Part shown: piece after piece, positions 23,423-36,800 of the stretch
Layout of the letters: each line of letters opens with the position of its first letter
Position numbering within the stretch: the stretch's first letter is position 1
Assembly (NCBI RefSeq): GCF_011075055.1
Contig: NC_058146.1
Coordinates: 124,001 to 188,000 of the forward strand
DNA length: 64,000 nt
Source of the DNA: Mangifera indica
Lineage: Eukaryota; Streptophyta; Magnoliopsida; Sapindales; Anacardiaceae
Direction of reading: 5' to 3'
Position numbers and translations under genes: made by a program
The notes under the pieces: model-generated
Seen by the model: the letters and a program-made list of their open reading frames with translations, nothing else
What the model was told of the DNA's origin: nothing
Database searches by the model: none

Positions 23423-26326
23423 CTAACTGGGAGAAGGATTAGCAGCAAAATAAGCAAGTACACCAACAAATGGTGCATTAATATAAGTTGTTGGTTCCGA
23501 CTTCCTGAAATCAGCTCTGTCATCCTCATACTCATCATCTTCTCCAGGCCCTCCAACCACAGCTCCAACCAACACATTAGGATTCGGATTTGTCGAGTTA
23601 AAATAAATTGAACCCTCCTTGCAGGCAATGAATTGAGGGTGGTCCTTAATCGATGGTAATGATGAACCACGGTGGTGAATGCGTAGTGGATAATAGTTTC
23701 CATAACCAACCATGTATGATAATCCCATAGGGTTGTCTCCTAAAATGTAATCAACCTGTTTTTTAGCTTGTTCGCGAAGCCAAGAGGGAGTAACATATAC
23801 ATTACCACAATTGACAGCTTGTGAAGTTTCAGCTAGGTATTTTGCATAAACCAGAAGCAGAAATGAAATGATTGTGGCATGTTGCAGGTTGCTGCCTCCA
23901 GGCTTGTAAATTAGGCCACCAGGAGTGTATTCTATGTGGGATCCTGATGACTCTGGGATTAATGTACACATGAAGCTATCAGCAGATGCTTTATATGATT
24001 GTAGTGAGTACATGTTTCCTTCTAAGACTTCCTGGAACAACCAACCAACCATAAGATTGTATTAGCTAGCTAGGTAAAATTTTGATCATTCTGATTGATC
24101 TGATTTTGTCAGAGTGTTCTGACCTTAGAGACTAGAACATTTATACCAGCATGCTTGTTGTCCCACCCAAATTCATTTATATTTTCGTCAGCACCAAGTG
24201 TTTCACCATTGGCTTCAATGTAATAAAGGTACGAATCTTCTTGAGATGCCCTCCTTAACCAAGCTGCACCCCATAGCAGTTCATCCTGAAGAACCCAAGG
24301 ACCCATCAGAAAAAGACACAGCATTTAATAAGATGTAACAAACTAACCAACTCTGTCTTGGACAACCTAAATATAAAAGATTTTATTAAACAGATTAATT
24401 AATTGATAATGCGTTTAAAGGTGGATCTAAACTGAGTCGATTGGAATCCAACAAGTCGCTAGAAAGTCGTCAACAAATTCATTATTTTCAACAACTTTTC
24501 ATTTCTTTTATGATTTTTCCAAATACCCTTCCTCTTCTTTAACACTTTCTAGATTCGAGTCTTTTAAGATTCGATTCAGTTTGAATCCACCCTTAATTAT
24601 TCTGTGTTATACTCACATTACTTACTTGATATCCATCAAAGTCACAATAGAATGGGCAAGCACCCTCTTTGATATAGGAGTTATCACTATAAGCTCCTCT
24701 ATAGGTGTCTGCAAATTGAAAGGCGCTCACTGCAGCTCTCAGTAATGTCTCTGCATATCCCGGGTCCAACGACCGGAATGCCATGGATGAAGCAGCAAAA
24801 GCAGCTGCAGTCTCACCAGCAACATCAGAAGCTGGGTTTGGTGCATCAACAGCATACACAGTCCTTGCAGTGTCCATGTCCTCAGGTCTCTCCCAGCAGT
24901 TATGATCTATATTTGGATCACCCACCTAAACGTTTAACATGAAAACAAGCTAAAAAATTACCAAAAATTACCAAAATGGCATTGACAGTAAGAATGACGG
25001 AGACAAAATGGACCCCATTAAAAGGTCTGAGTCATAGATTCTTGCGCGAATGGTCCATGCTGTCATAGCCACAGGTTCTTATGGCCATATCGATTCAAAC
25101 AAAAAGAATTATAATCTTATTCAAAAGCATCCAAATGGTTTTCTTGCTGAGGTAAAAAAGGAAGCAAGAAAGCACCTTCATAGATGCTTTTGTCGACCAA
25201 TAAGATCACGTAATAATAAATACATCATCTATATAATTGTACTATAAAAAATAGTTTTATCTAATGTTTTTCACTTGGGTTTGTATGGACTAGCGAGAGT
25301 GTGAACACTAAAGTCAAAACATATGATTTATATAGGTCCATCTAAATAATAGTTACAGAGTTAATATTATTTCAATAATATCACTCACACAAGAGAAACG
25401 TGTTTATGATCAAATAGAATGCTTATTCAAAACATCTCTTCATAAATTAAGCCTCAACTGCTCCCTCCGATGTCCCTTGTTCCTCATCCCTTCATTGCAA
25501 AGCGAGGCTCTCACCTACTAAACAAACAACAGGATCCGTGTGAATCTACGTTACATTTTATAGATAACTGAATTGAGTTGCGTCAAGAGCCAGAGGCTCT
25601 TACGAATAGCTTCCGATTTGGTCTTAACTTAATATAGTATACACAACAAAATTATAAATCAATCTCAGACCCCAGAGGAGTCTCACTTCATCCACACCGT
25701 CCCAGAAGATTCACTCAAAATTATAAAGGATATGGCATGTAGGGGCAAATTGGGCAATAAACAACGAGACCCACCCCGGACAACACTTCCACAACTCACT
25801 GTACTCAGTCACGGATTACTTCAATTACGCATAAAATCCTCGAAATACCCCCACTAAAACATTAAAATTACAAAACGATACGAACCTGTACAAAAATCCG
25901 GTTAGGCTCAGAAACAGTCTTGAGTAAATAATCAGTGGCCCAACGGACGGCAACCAGAGCGTTTCTGAGTTCATCTGGCGGCATTGAGTCACCGAATTCG
26001 ATGACGCTCCAGGATAAAAGAGTGGTGGTGAAAGCCATGGGGAAATTAAACTTCACATTATCACCGGCGTCGTAGTACCCACCAACCAAACTCGTGTTAA
26101 AGGTCCAGCCGTCGCTGAGGCCCGAGTTCGAACGCCAAGTTATGCGTTGGTCTTGCGGCAAGTAGCCTGACCTTTGGCCTTCGAAGAATAAGATTGACTT
26201 GGATAATGCGTCTCGGTAGTCGTGGCCGGAGGAAGGAGAAAAGGGTAAGTTGATAAAAGTGGTGAAAGTGAGGAGAGTCAATGTGAGTTGTTGCAGAGGA
26301 GAGGAAGGGATGAAAGAGAGTTTCAT
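23423..26326 (-). CDS. Secreted endo-beta-1,4-glucanase, glycosyl hydrolase family 9 class B
   Basis: Hydrolyses beta-1,4-glucan in the cell wall by an inverting mechanism. Minus-strand exons: 26326–25886, 24925–24626, 24285–24124, 24031–23423, giving 503 aa; all junctions are phase 0 and GT–AG. A hydrophobic signal peptide covers about residues 1–33. The GH9 catalytic domain spans about 35–497. [10 protein letters not shown] has the conserved Asp86/Asp89. GH9 signature 1 is around residues 406–422 ([16 protein letters not shown], then RIHHR). Signature 2 is at about 464–497 ([19 protein letters not shown]) with the catalytic acid near Glu480. There is no membrane anchor (not class A) and no C-terminal CBM49 (not class C). 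It resembles Arabidopsis GH9B18/AT4G39010. Intron 1 (about 960 bp) shows no gene. Confidence 0.95.
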
Positions 26327-27950
26327 GGTGCTGGTTTTGACAAGGGATGGTGGTGGGTTAATGGAGCTATTGTGAGTCCAGTTTATGTCGTTTTATGTAT
26401 ACGTGGGCATTGTCAAAGTCTGGAATCAACCATGATTAATGCCTCTCTTGTAAACGGAAGGAAAATTATGTATCCAATTGATCTTCATTTTACAACTAGC
26501 TCCTCCTATCATTTACGAAACCAAAGCCTGGATAAAGATCTGATCAAATGAGAATGAATTAGTTCGAAATTTATTTGATAAGTTAATATTTGAATTCAAT
26601 TAAAAATAATTTAATTTAAGTTAAGAATTCGGTTTATTTAATTCAAATTTAAGCAATTGAAAACCAAATACAATTTTAATCAAAGGATCGTGTGATTCGA
26701 CTTAATCTTATAATGTTTAACGGAAATTTAATCTCAAACACATTACAGAGCCACGTAGGAATAATATGATTGTAAAAAGTTCTCAATTTTGAAAAACAAG
26801 GTTTCAGGAATCATTAGGGGGATTTTGTCCTATATATAACCATTTCAATTATAAGGTGCAACACATAGAGGTCCGATTGCTTGATCAATTGGTGGGATGG
26901 GAGGAGAATGACTTCGGATTCGTAAGCAATTTGGGTTTGGGGTTCATACATAAGATTTCAAATTTATACCCTCTATTCTATGTTACTTTGTGCCTCTTTT
27001 TTATCAGTGGACACAAAACATTCATTGTTGGGCAGACAGAGGAAAGAACTTGGAGTATGTAATGTTTAAAGTTGATAGTACAATACAATAGAAAGGTGAT
27101 AGTGACAAGAGTATGGTATAGCGATTCTTAAAGGCAAAAGCACCGTAAGTTTTGATAAAGAAGATATTCTTATCTTCTTGTCGAAGGCACATAATGTCCA
27201 ATAAAGATTGAGGCAGTGATTGTTCCAATGTTTCTCTTTTTTTTTTTTGTTTTGGGGTCTCTCGTCTCTTCTACAAGATGAAAGAATGTTATATACGCAA
27301 ATGAATTGATGTGTGTTTATATTATTAAATAATTTAATTAATTATTTAATTGTTGATTCAAAATTACCTTGTTTATATTTTTGGATAAATTCAAACTAAT
27401 TTGACTTATACTTGATTGTCAACTTAACTTGATTGAATTTGACTTAAGTGAACTTATGCTTGAGACTAAGAGATTTTGTTTAAACCAATCTCAAAAAATG
27501 GTTGAGTTTCATATTGAATAGTTGAGATTAGAATTTAACTAAAAAATAATTCAATTTTATATTTGATTTAAATTAATTTGAACCCAAATTATTTATGAAA
27601 ATGGGCACATCCTTAGTTCGAACTCAACTACTTTGATATATGGTTAAAAAATTCAGATCGAATCTAACCATTACCAGGATTTTAAGAAAGTATTTTGAAA
27701 GGAATTTAACAACTAACATATGGGCTCATCAAATTTTTGAATCAATTTGAGCCAGCCCAGACTTTCCCCGACCATTTCTTTAGACTATAAAGGGGCTGCA
27801 TCCCGGGCCGCTTCCACGTCACTGTTTTGAGCTTATAACCAGAGCTAACTTGACCGTACTTCACATGCACGATTCGATTCGCGATTGGGGCAACTCTCCC
27901 TCGTCTTCTTCCCCAAAATTAAAATCGAAACAGTCATTTTTATTCCTGTA
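26327..27950. other. Intergenic region between divergent GH9B and CCHC genes
   Basis: Includes both promoters. No coding sequence with family resemblance is seen. Most is AT-rich, with long stretches of the degenerate 'TTGAATTCAAATT' type common in this genome. Confidence 0.6.
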
Positions 27951-27959
27951 CAACCAAAG

Positions 27960-30143
27960 TTTCTTCTCTTCAGGCGTACTGTCTCGTAGGCTCTGACTCA
28001 CTGAGTTATTCTCATCAGGTTCGTTCATTTCAATGGAAGTTAATTAATCCTAGTTTCATTCTTAGGCTATTTTTATTAGGGTTAGGGCTCGTCGTGTATC
28101 ATATTCATACTTTGGATCTGATCGTGATATAACTTATATGTATTTACGTTTTCTGATTGGCTGAATTTTGGATAAGGATGCTCTTGCATTTTAATTTTGC
28201 TTCGAGTTGGATTATCAGGGTTTTTTATTTCAGTTATACTTTATGTACAAATGTTTTAATGCTAACAGATACGAACAAATCAAAGTGTCATCATGTGATG
28301 AATTTTGAGTTAAAGATAAAATGAAAACAGTTAGATCAACCAATCACATGATTAAAGTTACTTCATAAATGGTTGAGTACTTTCGGATATAAATAATTTA
28401 ACGTATCATCATATGATTGAGTGATTTAGAATTAGAGATAAATTAACCAATTAGATCATCCAGTCACATGATTATAGTAGTAACCAATGTTTGTATGTGT
28501 AATATTACACTTTTTATGTGCTGTCATTTTGATTTGAAAATTGGGAATGAGTGATGTTAAATATTTTATTTTGTGCAAATAGATTTGAGAAGAGTTCCAA
28601 TTTAGTGAAATTAAAGATTAGTGGAGGTGGCTGGTGATGAGTCCTTCCAATATGTTCAAAGGTGCTAAATATAGTGTTAAAAAATTTGATGGCTTTTTTG
28701 ACAATTGAGATTGACATTACCGATAGTAGATGGATGTTATGATAATCATCCTCTGTATAATTTTTTTGATTGCTTTTCTCTATTGTGGATTGTTTAAAAC
28801 TCTTATGTAAATTCTTTCTGAAATTAAACCTATAATCCTAGGTTTTTTTTAAATAAATTCTGCATCGACTGCCACCTCAAAGTTGAAGGAAGTGTGGGCT
28901 ATTTCTATTTTTCTACATTACCATAAGTTTCATTTATAAATGAGAAAGGTGGGTTGTTGGAGCTCAGCATCCCAAAGTTATCCAGGTCATGAAAAATTCC
29001 TGTAATAATCATTCTTGTCCCAACTCCCAATACTGGTTCAAGTTCCATTTTGGCATTCTTAACACCTCATGTATGAGAATTAGGATAATTTTACTGACTT
29101 ATATACATCTATTTACCCTTTTGTCACTCATTATTTCTGTTGGGTTGTGGTGATGCTGTTGGATTGACATTTTGGCATCGATTGCCCTGTTTTTAAAAGT
29201 GCTGTGTTTTTTCTTCATTGCAATGACAGGATAAAATGATCCAGGAGCATTATCTCCTTGTTCTATATTTTGGGTGTTGTTTGGGGAAGTATGAATGTAG
29301 TAAATGATGAGAGGCTTTAGTGGTAGTAGATAAGGAAAATGAGATTTCAGAGGTTTGAAGAGGCATAGTATTACTTCCCTAAGATTCAAGAGATGAGGAA
29401 ACCGACTTTGACATGTCACCTTATTATATGTCCTTGAGTACATCTCATACCATCTTAACATTTTTTGACAATAGTAGCAACATCAAAGATTTCCTTGGAC
29501 TTTCCATTGGCATTCAATAGCCCAGGGCTAATTTCTTTTTTTCTTCTTTCATTTCTGAAATATTTGAAAATTTGGACATATATCATGGAGGCTCTAAGTT
29601 CTCATTGCATATTTCATTTATGGAAATCTATATGAGAGGTTAGAACAACATTTCTGATAGTAGATGGCTACTTATGGTAAGATGTAATCAATTTACTTTG
29701 TGTTTTTGGCTAGTTCCTCTCATTTGTCTTAACATTCTTGACCTGCCATTAGTGAATTGACGTCTATCCAGTTCATATGGCTGGTGGAGAAGTTGGAATT
29801 CCACATATGTTTTATTATTAATGTTAATGTCATATTGAGAAGATGATTTTGTAGAAGAGATGTTTGAATATCCCATGAAGGTTGTTTCTGGAGGTAGTGT
29901 TGAATGCAGTGATAAATAATTGGATGTAATTGGTGCTTGATGAAAATGTTGTGTGCTTTTACTTTTGGGATTTGGTGTTTCTAATTTGGAGGGTATGGCA
30001 GGGGATTTGCTTTGTACTTATGGATGATGATAGGTGTATGGTTGTGATGTGGACAGGGAGGAGGCAGCTGCTGTTGTGGTGTTAGTGTTGGTGGAGTTTT
30101 TGAAGATCAGTGGTTGTAGGTGTTAGTAAGAATTAATTTGAAC
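27960..30143 (+). other. 5' UTR exon and long UTR intron of the CCHC gene
   Basis: A G/C-richer leader at about 27960–28019 ends ATTCTCATCAG/GTTCG, a plausible donor. A short GTTGTAG acceptor lies just before the start codon at 30144. The intervening approximately 2.1 kb has TTAGGGTTAGGG at 28076–28087 and a MITE-like repeat pair, and lacks coding sequence. Boundaries are inferred. Confidence 0.4.
28285..28500. repeat. Two tandem diverged copies of the dispersed MITE-like repeat
   Basis: Two adjacent blocks about 117 bp apart share the phrases TCATCATRTGAT, TTAGATCA, and CAGTCACATGATTA/CAATCACATGATTA. They resemble the copies at 7508, 47336 and 58750. They lie in the presumed UTR intron of the CCHC gene. 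Confidence 0.45.
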
Positions 30144-32659
30144 ATGAGTTCAATCAGCAGAAGCCGAAGCAGGAGCAGAAGTCGGAGCCCAATGGACCGT
30201 AGGATCCGTTCAGATCGCTTTTCCTATCGTGATGCACCTTACAGGAGAGGGTCACGTCGGGGTTACAGGTTTCTGATTTTTGATCATATGCTTGTTTATT
30301 CTATCTGCTTTACCATGTTCTTGAGGGGGTAGTGGGTAAAGAAAACTGTCAATATGTGCTTCAGTGGAGGTTGTGTTTGTGGTTGACGGTTGTCCAAGTT
30401 GGATAATCTTGCTTGTGTCAGGATGGATATTTAGAGTTGCTTTCCATATTGCTGCTTCTGGCTGTTCACTTGCTAATTTCTTGTTTTGTTCATTAATTTT
30501 ATGGTAAAGTGACAACTTCGTTGAGTGATCTATCCATGTTTTTACATAATGATATATATGCTGTAAATATTTCTTTTTCCTTGTCCTCTGTTGGTGTTTC
30601 ATTCTATGATAATGACTAAATATTTTATTTTAAATTCCGAGTTAATCAAAGGTAAGCATTTCACTCACGTTATTCTGCATTCAAGAGAGAATATTGGCTT
30701 TTATATTTTACATATGATTGCTGGCAGTTTACTTTTTAATTTCTTGTACTAGATTCTTTGTAGCAATTTCTTATTTAGGGTGCTCATTTATGTGGCTTCT
30801 TGATTGTACTGGATAGATACCTTTTTTTTTCTCGGGATTGGATAAAAAATGAATAGAGATGGATGGGGCTTGCGGGTGAAACTGCTGTGCTAGTTATGGC
30901 AATTTGCTGGCTATGGATCAAAGAAACGGGAAAGAAAGGGCCATATATCTATCCATTTCTTGATACCTGACCCAACTAGGTGAAAGAGTTAAAATAAATG
31001 TTTTAGTCAATCTGAGAGCCAGTGAGTAGATATGATGTTCCAAAGGTGAAGCTAACACTTCCCTGGCCACTAGGGAGTCATCAAAGTATGAGCCCATAAA
31101 CTTGCTAGCTCAAATTGGATTGTCAAATACCTTATCCTTTTTTTAATACTTGAGTGGGCTTTGGAATCATTGGTTCTCTGCTTTCAATGGGACGAAATGG
31201 GTTCTGTCTAGGTATCATGTTCTATCTTTCTCCCTTCCCCTAATCCCCTGCACCACCCCCCCAAAAAAAAAAAAAATGATTGTGATCTCACTATTAATCA
31301 TATTTTCCTATCATCTTCTTGAAAGGGGACCTTGACTTTAAAAGATTGGGTTGTATATTATTAGACATCCATGCATTCTTTTGCTATTAATTATACTTTA
31401 CTTTTGTTGCCAGCCAAAACAATCTATGCAAGAATTGCAAACGACCAGGTCATTACGCTAGAGAGTGTCCCAATGTGGCGATTTGTCACAATTGTGGACT
31501 TCCAGGGTAAGGAATTTCTTTTGTCCTTGTAAACAAAAGTATATGGTTCATTCTTTGTCACTTAAAATGTGAATTCATTCATGAACAATGTTACACGTCT
31601 TTTGTCTAACACTAATTTTTATTATGTTGTTCATATAAACGGTATTTCTTAGACTTTCATGCAGTGCTTTTTTGTAAGCAATTTTTTTTAGGCCTTAATC
31701 AAAGAAACTTCTTGACATGTGTTGTTCTTTATTAACCTTTCTATTAGCTGCTACCACTGGCAAAATCACCATAACCATGAAATAATTAGACTTTAATGCA
31801 ATGGTGACCTGTTACAACTACCTTGTTTCTGCTTCTACCTCCACCATCTTGGAGTATTGTCATTTGGTCTCTTCTTCTTCGCCTGTATTCTCTTGCTGTC
31901 ATTATATCTTTCCATCATTACCTGGATCACTTGACCATCTATTTCATCATTTTACTTATCAAACTATATTGCAACTCCTTTGCCCTTCCCGAAGAAAGGC
32001 AATATCACCATTTCTACTTAGTCGTTGATGATCTTCTGCAATCTATTCTCTCTTAATGTTAATGACTGAACTGATGTATTTGTTGTTATCATGTCTGAAA
32101 ACATGTGAGCAGCCACATTGCTTCAGAATGCACCACAAAGGCATTATGTTGGAATTGTCGAGAACCGGGCCATATGGCTAGCAATTGTCCAAATGAGGGC
32201 ATCTGCCACACCTGTGGCAAGGGTGGACATCGTGCTAGAGATTGCACAGCTCCTCCACTGCCACCTGGCGACTTGAGGTTGTGTAACAACTGCTATAAGC
32301 AGGGTCATTTTGCAGCTGATTGTACAAATGACAAGGCATGCAATAATTGTAGGAAGACTGGTCACCTGGCACGTGATTGTCCCAATGATCCTATCTGCAA
32401 CTTGTGCAATGTGTCTGGGCATGTAGCTAGGCAGTGCCCAAAAAGCAATGTCCTAGGAGAGCGGGGTGTGGCAACTGGTGGTGGAGTTCGTGGCAGTGGT
32501 TACCGAGATATTGTATGTAGGAACTGCCAGCAGCTGGGACATATGAGCAGGGATTGCATGGGGCCTTTGATGATTTGTCATAATTGTGGCGGACGAGGAC
32601 ATTTGGCATACGAATGCCCTTCGGGAAGATTCATGGACCGGTATTCACGTAGGTACTAA
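30144..32659 (+). CDS. CCHC zinc-knuckle nucleic-acid-binding protein, CNBP/GIS2-like, with SR-rich N-terminus
   Basis: Exons 30144–30268, 31414–31506 and 32113–32659 give 254 aa. The N-terminus (residues 4–18) is a run of Ser-Arg dipeptides. Nine CX2CX4HX4C zinc knuckles follow, from CKNCKRPGHYAREC to CHNCGGRGHLAYEC. The last two are separated from the first seven by a Gly-rich spacer (GVATGGGVRGSGYR). The protein ends SRRY. Family members bind single-stranded nucleic acid and RNA, in nucleus and cytoplasm. ATG 30144 is the first ATG after the inferred acceptor and directly opens the SR tract. Introns 1 and 2 cut at AG/C and GG/C, and the second splits knuckle 2. The specific target and role are unknown; GIS2-like is a structural label only. 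Confidence 0.92.
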
Positions 32660-33770
32660 TGTCTGGTGACATAAGGCATTTTTAGCAATTTGTACTATTT
32701 ATGCCTTTTGTTATTGGATACTGCTTATTTAGATGAGATTTGTTGAAGTTTGAGACAGCGTAGAGAGTTGAGCAGAGTTCGTTTGCAATTTTATGTTGTA
32801 GGACTGGATAATTTGTTTTCAATTGAGACTTAATGATTCAGCATTATTACTGGGTTATGAATAAAACCTTACCATTGACTAGAACTTGAATGTTAATTTT
32901 ATCCCCCAAGTTGGTTTTCAGTGAAGTTTGATGATAATGGAGTTGAATGACAATCATTTGAGGAGTTGAATCGAGTTGTGTTGTGTTAGGCTTGAGTTCA
33001 GTTGGATTGGGTATGCATCAAGATCTAGGACAAGGTTGTTGAGCTCATTACTTGGAGATAGGACGGGCTAATTTGAGTTCTGCCAAAAGACTTACAGATA
33101 AACCTTGTAATGTCTAAACAAAATTAGTGGTCTTATTTTGACAAAGCAAAAGATTGATTTATGAACATCAATTGCCTCAATCTCCGAAGGAAGCAAAGAC
33201 AGTGCTTGTAGTGTAATAACGTGCGATTATTTTGCCCTAAGACTCTGTAGAATTTGTATGAATTGAACATTGTTCTATAATTTATTTACAATTTTTCAAT
33301 GAACAATTAAACTGACACTGATCCGGACTGTTCCTTAACCGAGCCGAGGCCAATCTAAATATGAGAACATTGGTTCCCATTGAAAGAAGACCAAAAAAAA
33401 AAAAAAAAAAAAGTTTTGTTAATGGAAAAATAAAATATCAGCACTTTATTACGTCACATTTATCTGACAGCTAACATTAGGACCATGTACTATGATTGAA
33501 ATCACACGGTTGTGACGGTTCTAGAATCAGTAGCGTCAGAAACATCCATGGACACGTGACCACCGAATAATCTTCCACCAATTTCAGCGGCCCCACAAAT
33601 ATTCAGGGCGAAAAACGTCATTTGAATCACAAAATACAAGACATTATGGTAAACTGCCTCATTAACCACAAAAATTATTAACATTTTCTCTTGCGAACAA
33701 TCTCTACCCCTCTCTCTCCTTCTGCCTCACTATCTTACAATTTCGACAATAAAAGTTCACAAATTACACA
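32660..33770. other. 3' UTR of the CCHC gene and promoter region of the NERD-like gene
   Basis: No gene is seen. A 20-A run occurs near 33390. The final approximately 100 bases are a pyrimidine-rich leader-like stretch ending in telo-box elements. Confidence 0.55.
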
Positions 33771-33801
33771 AAACCCTTAGGGTTTCAAATCTCTAGGGTT
33801 T
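33771..33801 (+). promoter_or_regulatory. Palindromic telo-box pair in the NERD-like leader
   Basis: AAACCCTTAGGGTTT (33771–33785) is an inverted pair of AAACCCT motifs around one base. A further CTAGGGTTT follows at 33793–33801, just before the ATG at 33829. Telo-boxes near start sites are common in plant genes of the growth and RNA machinery. Confidence 0.5.
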
Positions 33802-33828
33802 CATTTGGATCATCAATCAATCTCTTCC

Positions 33829-36800
33829 ATGGACCCTGAAGATGAAGATGCTTCAAAGTTATTGAACCTTCCTACTCGATTCGAAGATGACTCAGTTGCG
33901 GACCCGCATGAGGAGGTCCAACGAGAGACCGAGCCTCAATGCCACTCGGATTCGGTGGCCGAGTTGAGCAAGGCGCGTGAGACAGCACCTGAACGAGTAT
34001 CTATGGGTAAAGGAAAAGAGGAAGCCGATGATTCTGGTGAAGCGAACGAGGGTGAGATGAGCGGAGGACATTTGGATGTTTTGGAACCGGTGGTTGGTGG
34101 TGGGGGTAACCATGAGGATTTGATTTGCGAGCACGGGAAGAAGGACGAAGAGACGGAAGTCAAAGGTGATGATGCGGTTGAGGAGAGGGAAGGGAGGGCG
34201 GATGTGGCTGAGGAGACGGGAATAAAAGCCGAAGTGGCTGAGGAGACGAGACATGATGCATACGTGGCCGAGGAGACGAGACATGATGCAGACGTTGCCG
34301 AGGAGACGAGACATGATGCAGACGTGGCAGAGGAGACCAGAAATGATGCAAACGTGGCAGAGGAGAGGAGAGATGATGCAGACGTGGCAGAGGTGACGGG
34401 TACAAAGGTGGACCTGGTAGAGGAGACGGAAATAAAGGTGGACGGGATAGAAGAGACAGAAGTAAAGGCGGATGTTGTCGGGGAGACTGAAATGAAAGCG
34501 GAAGTGGCTGAGGAGATGGTAACAAAGGCGGATACTACTGAATTAACGGAAATAAAGGTCAACATGGATAAGGAAACGGAGATAAAGACGGACATGACTG
34601 AGGAAAAGGAGATAAAGGCTGACATTGCTGGGGATACGGAGACAAATGCTGACATTGCTGGGGATACGGAGACAAATGCTGACATGGCCGAGGAAAGGGA
34701 GATGGATCCGGACGTGGCTGGGGAAAAGGAGATAAAGACATACATTGCTGAGGAAACGGAGATAAAGGAGGAAGTGGCAGACCCGATGGAAGATAGAGTG
34801 ACAATGGTGATGGAGGATAGGACAGCAATGCTGACAGAGATGGAGATTGTTGAGGATGAGCTAACAAGTGGGACAGAAGAAGTGACACGAATGGCAGAGG
34901 ATATTGCTATTCAGGATGGGAAAAAGGATGCAGATTTGGTGCAGGAGACTGACGAACAAGGGGGAGTGTTGGCAAAGTTGGAGGTTGAGGCTGACTTAAA
35001 ACCTGAGGAGATGGACACGGCTGGCATAGCTAAGGAAACAGCTGCTGTTGAAGAAACCTCTGCGGCAAAAGCTGCTGGTGATGTGGCAGATAAGATGGGG
35101 ATGCTAGAGGAGGATATTGTGATGGCTAATGTGGCTGGAGGAGCAGAAGTGGCAGAGGATACTGAAATGAGGGAGGTGGCAAAGATGGAGGAGGTGGATA
35201 CAGAAATGGGTGACATGGCGGAAGAGGCTGGTGCTGATATAACCAATGAAATGGAGAGAGCTGATGTGACAGAGGAAACAGAGACTGGTGAAGAAGGGGA
35301 GGAAGTTGGTAAAACTGTTGGAGGTAAGAGGAAGCGAGGGAAGAACCCAAAACTCCCTGGGAGACCTCCCTCAAAGAAGAAATCAGAGGAGGATGTCTGT
35401 TTTATCTGTTTTGATGGTGGTGAACTTGTCCTCTGTGATCGCAGGTGATATTTGGTTTTTTCTTGTTATTCCAATATTATGTTTCTTTCCATGTTTTGCT
35501 ATTGTTCTTACTATCTGATGGTAATTGATGACTGAGAGATTTTTTTTGATGATGCGATTCTAGGGGATGTCCAAAGGCATACCACCCTTCATGTGTTAAT
35601 CGTGATGAGGCCTTCTTTCGAGCTAAAGGTCGATGGAATTGTGGTGAGTCTGCATCACAGTTTCATTTCATTATGTTTTTTTCACCATCTAATTGGCTTT
35701 ATGCTGTCATTCTGTTAGTTTTTGATTTGTAGCATTGTGGATGTTTCAGTGATCACTAAGTTCTTTGCGATGCAGAGTTTATCTTTTACCCCAATGTAGA
35801 GTGAATTTTCAGGGAATTGAAAATTTTAATGCTAATCATACTCTTCGGTTGGTTAAAGCAACAATTGCATGAAAAAACAGTGCTACAAATGTTGATATTG
35901 GTTTACCTTATAGAGTTCAATACATTCATGACGCTTCCTTGTCCTCTTGATTCATTTTCATTCAATTTCTTTATAAGTATTGAAGTCGTTACTTCCTCTT
36001 TTCTTTGTAAAAGGTGTGATCTACCGACAGCAAACCTTGCAGTAGTGACTTGTGTGAAGGGACAGGAAGTAAAATCTTCAGTTTTGCCCAGCACAATGTT
36101 CAAGTTTTGCAAGCTCATCAAGTTGGTTTATTGTGCGTCATATGAAGTGTAGCTTTTCTTTGGTGACTAGGGGTTTCAAAAGCAATTGTGGATACTGGAA
36201 ATTTTTAAATTTCAACTAAAATTGGCCAAGTCATCATTACTAGCCTGGAATGTACTTTGTTTTAGATGATTTAATGTTGGGGTCCTTGAGACCAAGAAAG
36301 TATACAAGTTCGGAAGAATATTGTTAACCAACAAGTAACCAGTTGGTACCAATACATGTTAGACAATATGCTGAATTAGTGGCAAGATTGGGGTTATGCA
36401 TTTATTTGGAGCAAAATTGTGAATTTATTTTGTCTTTTTGGATTTATTGGCAGTCTGATTGGATTTTCAGTAGTTTCACAATATTGTTGTTCCCTAGATA
36501 TATGCTGCTACCTTTCTGGTAGAGAGTACTTGATATGTGTCCTAAGTGCCATCTACTTGATGCAATGAAATAGTTCTGCTTCTGTTGTTCAATGTTGTAT
36601 ACCTTGTCTCTTGTAGAGAAGGGTATGAGTGCCTACGAAGGCAGTTAGTAGAGATGATCAACTGATCTAAAGTGCATGGCAGACACTGAGGATAATTTCT
36701 TGGCTTAAAGTTGACACTTCTTTTCCTTTTTTTTTTTTTAATTCTCTCCCCTTATATCTTATTTTTCCCCTTTTTCAAAACATAAAGCTTCTAAGTAACT

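Noticed and set aside
28076..28087. TTAGGGTTAGGG as an interstitial telomere
   Set aside because: Only two units and of TTAGGG rather than the plant TTTAGGG type; too short to be more than a motif.
33805..33828. TTG codon as start of the NERD-like protein
   Set aside because: Plant nuclear genes start at ATG; the ATG at 33829 follows directly and lies after the leader.
33892..35374. Several long open frames on the minus strand opposite NERD-like exon 1
   Set aside because: They are shadows of the 30-bp repeat array and biased codon use of the sense gene; Ser/Pro/Leu-rich with no family resemblance.
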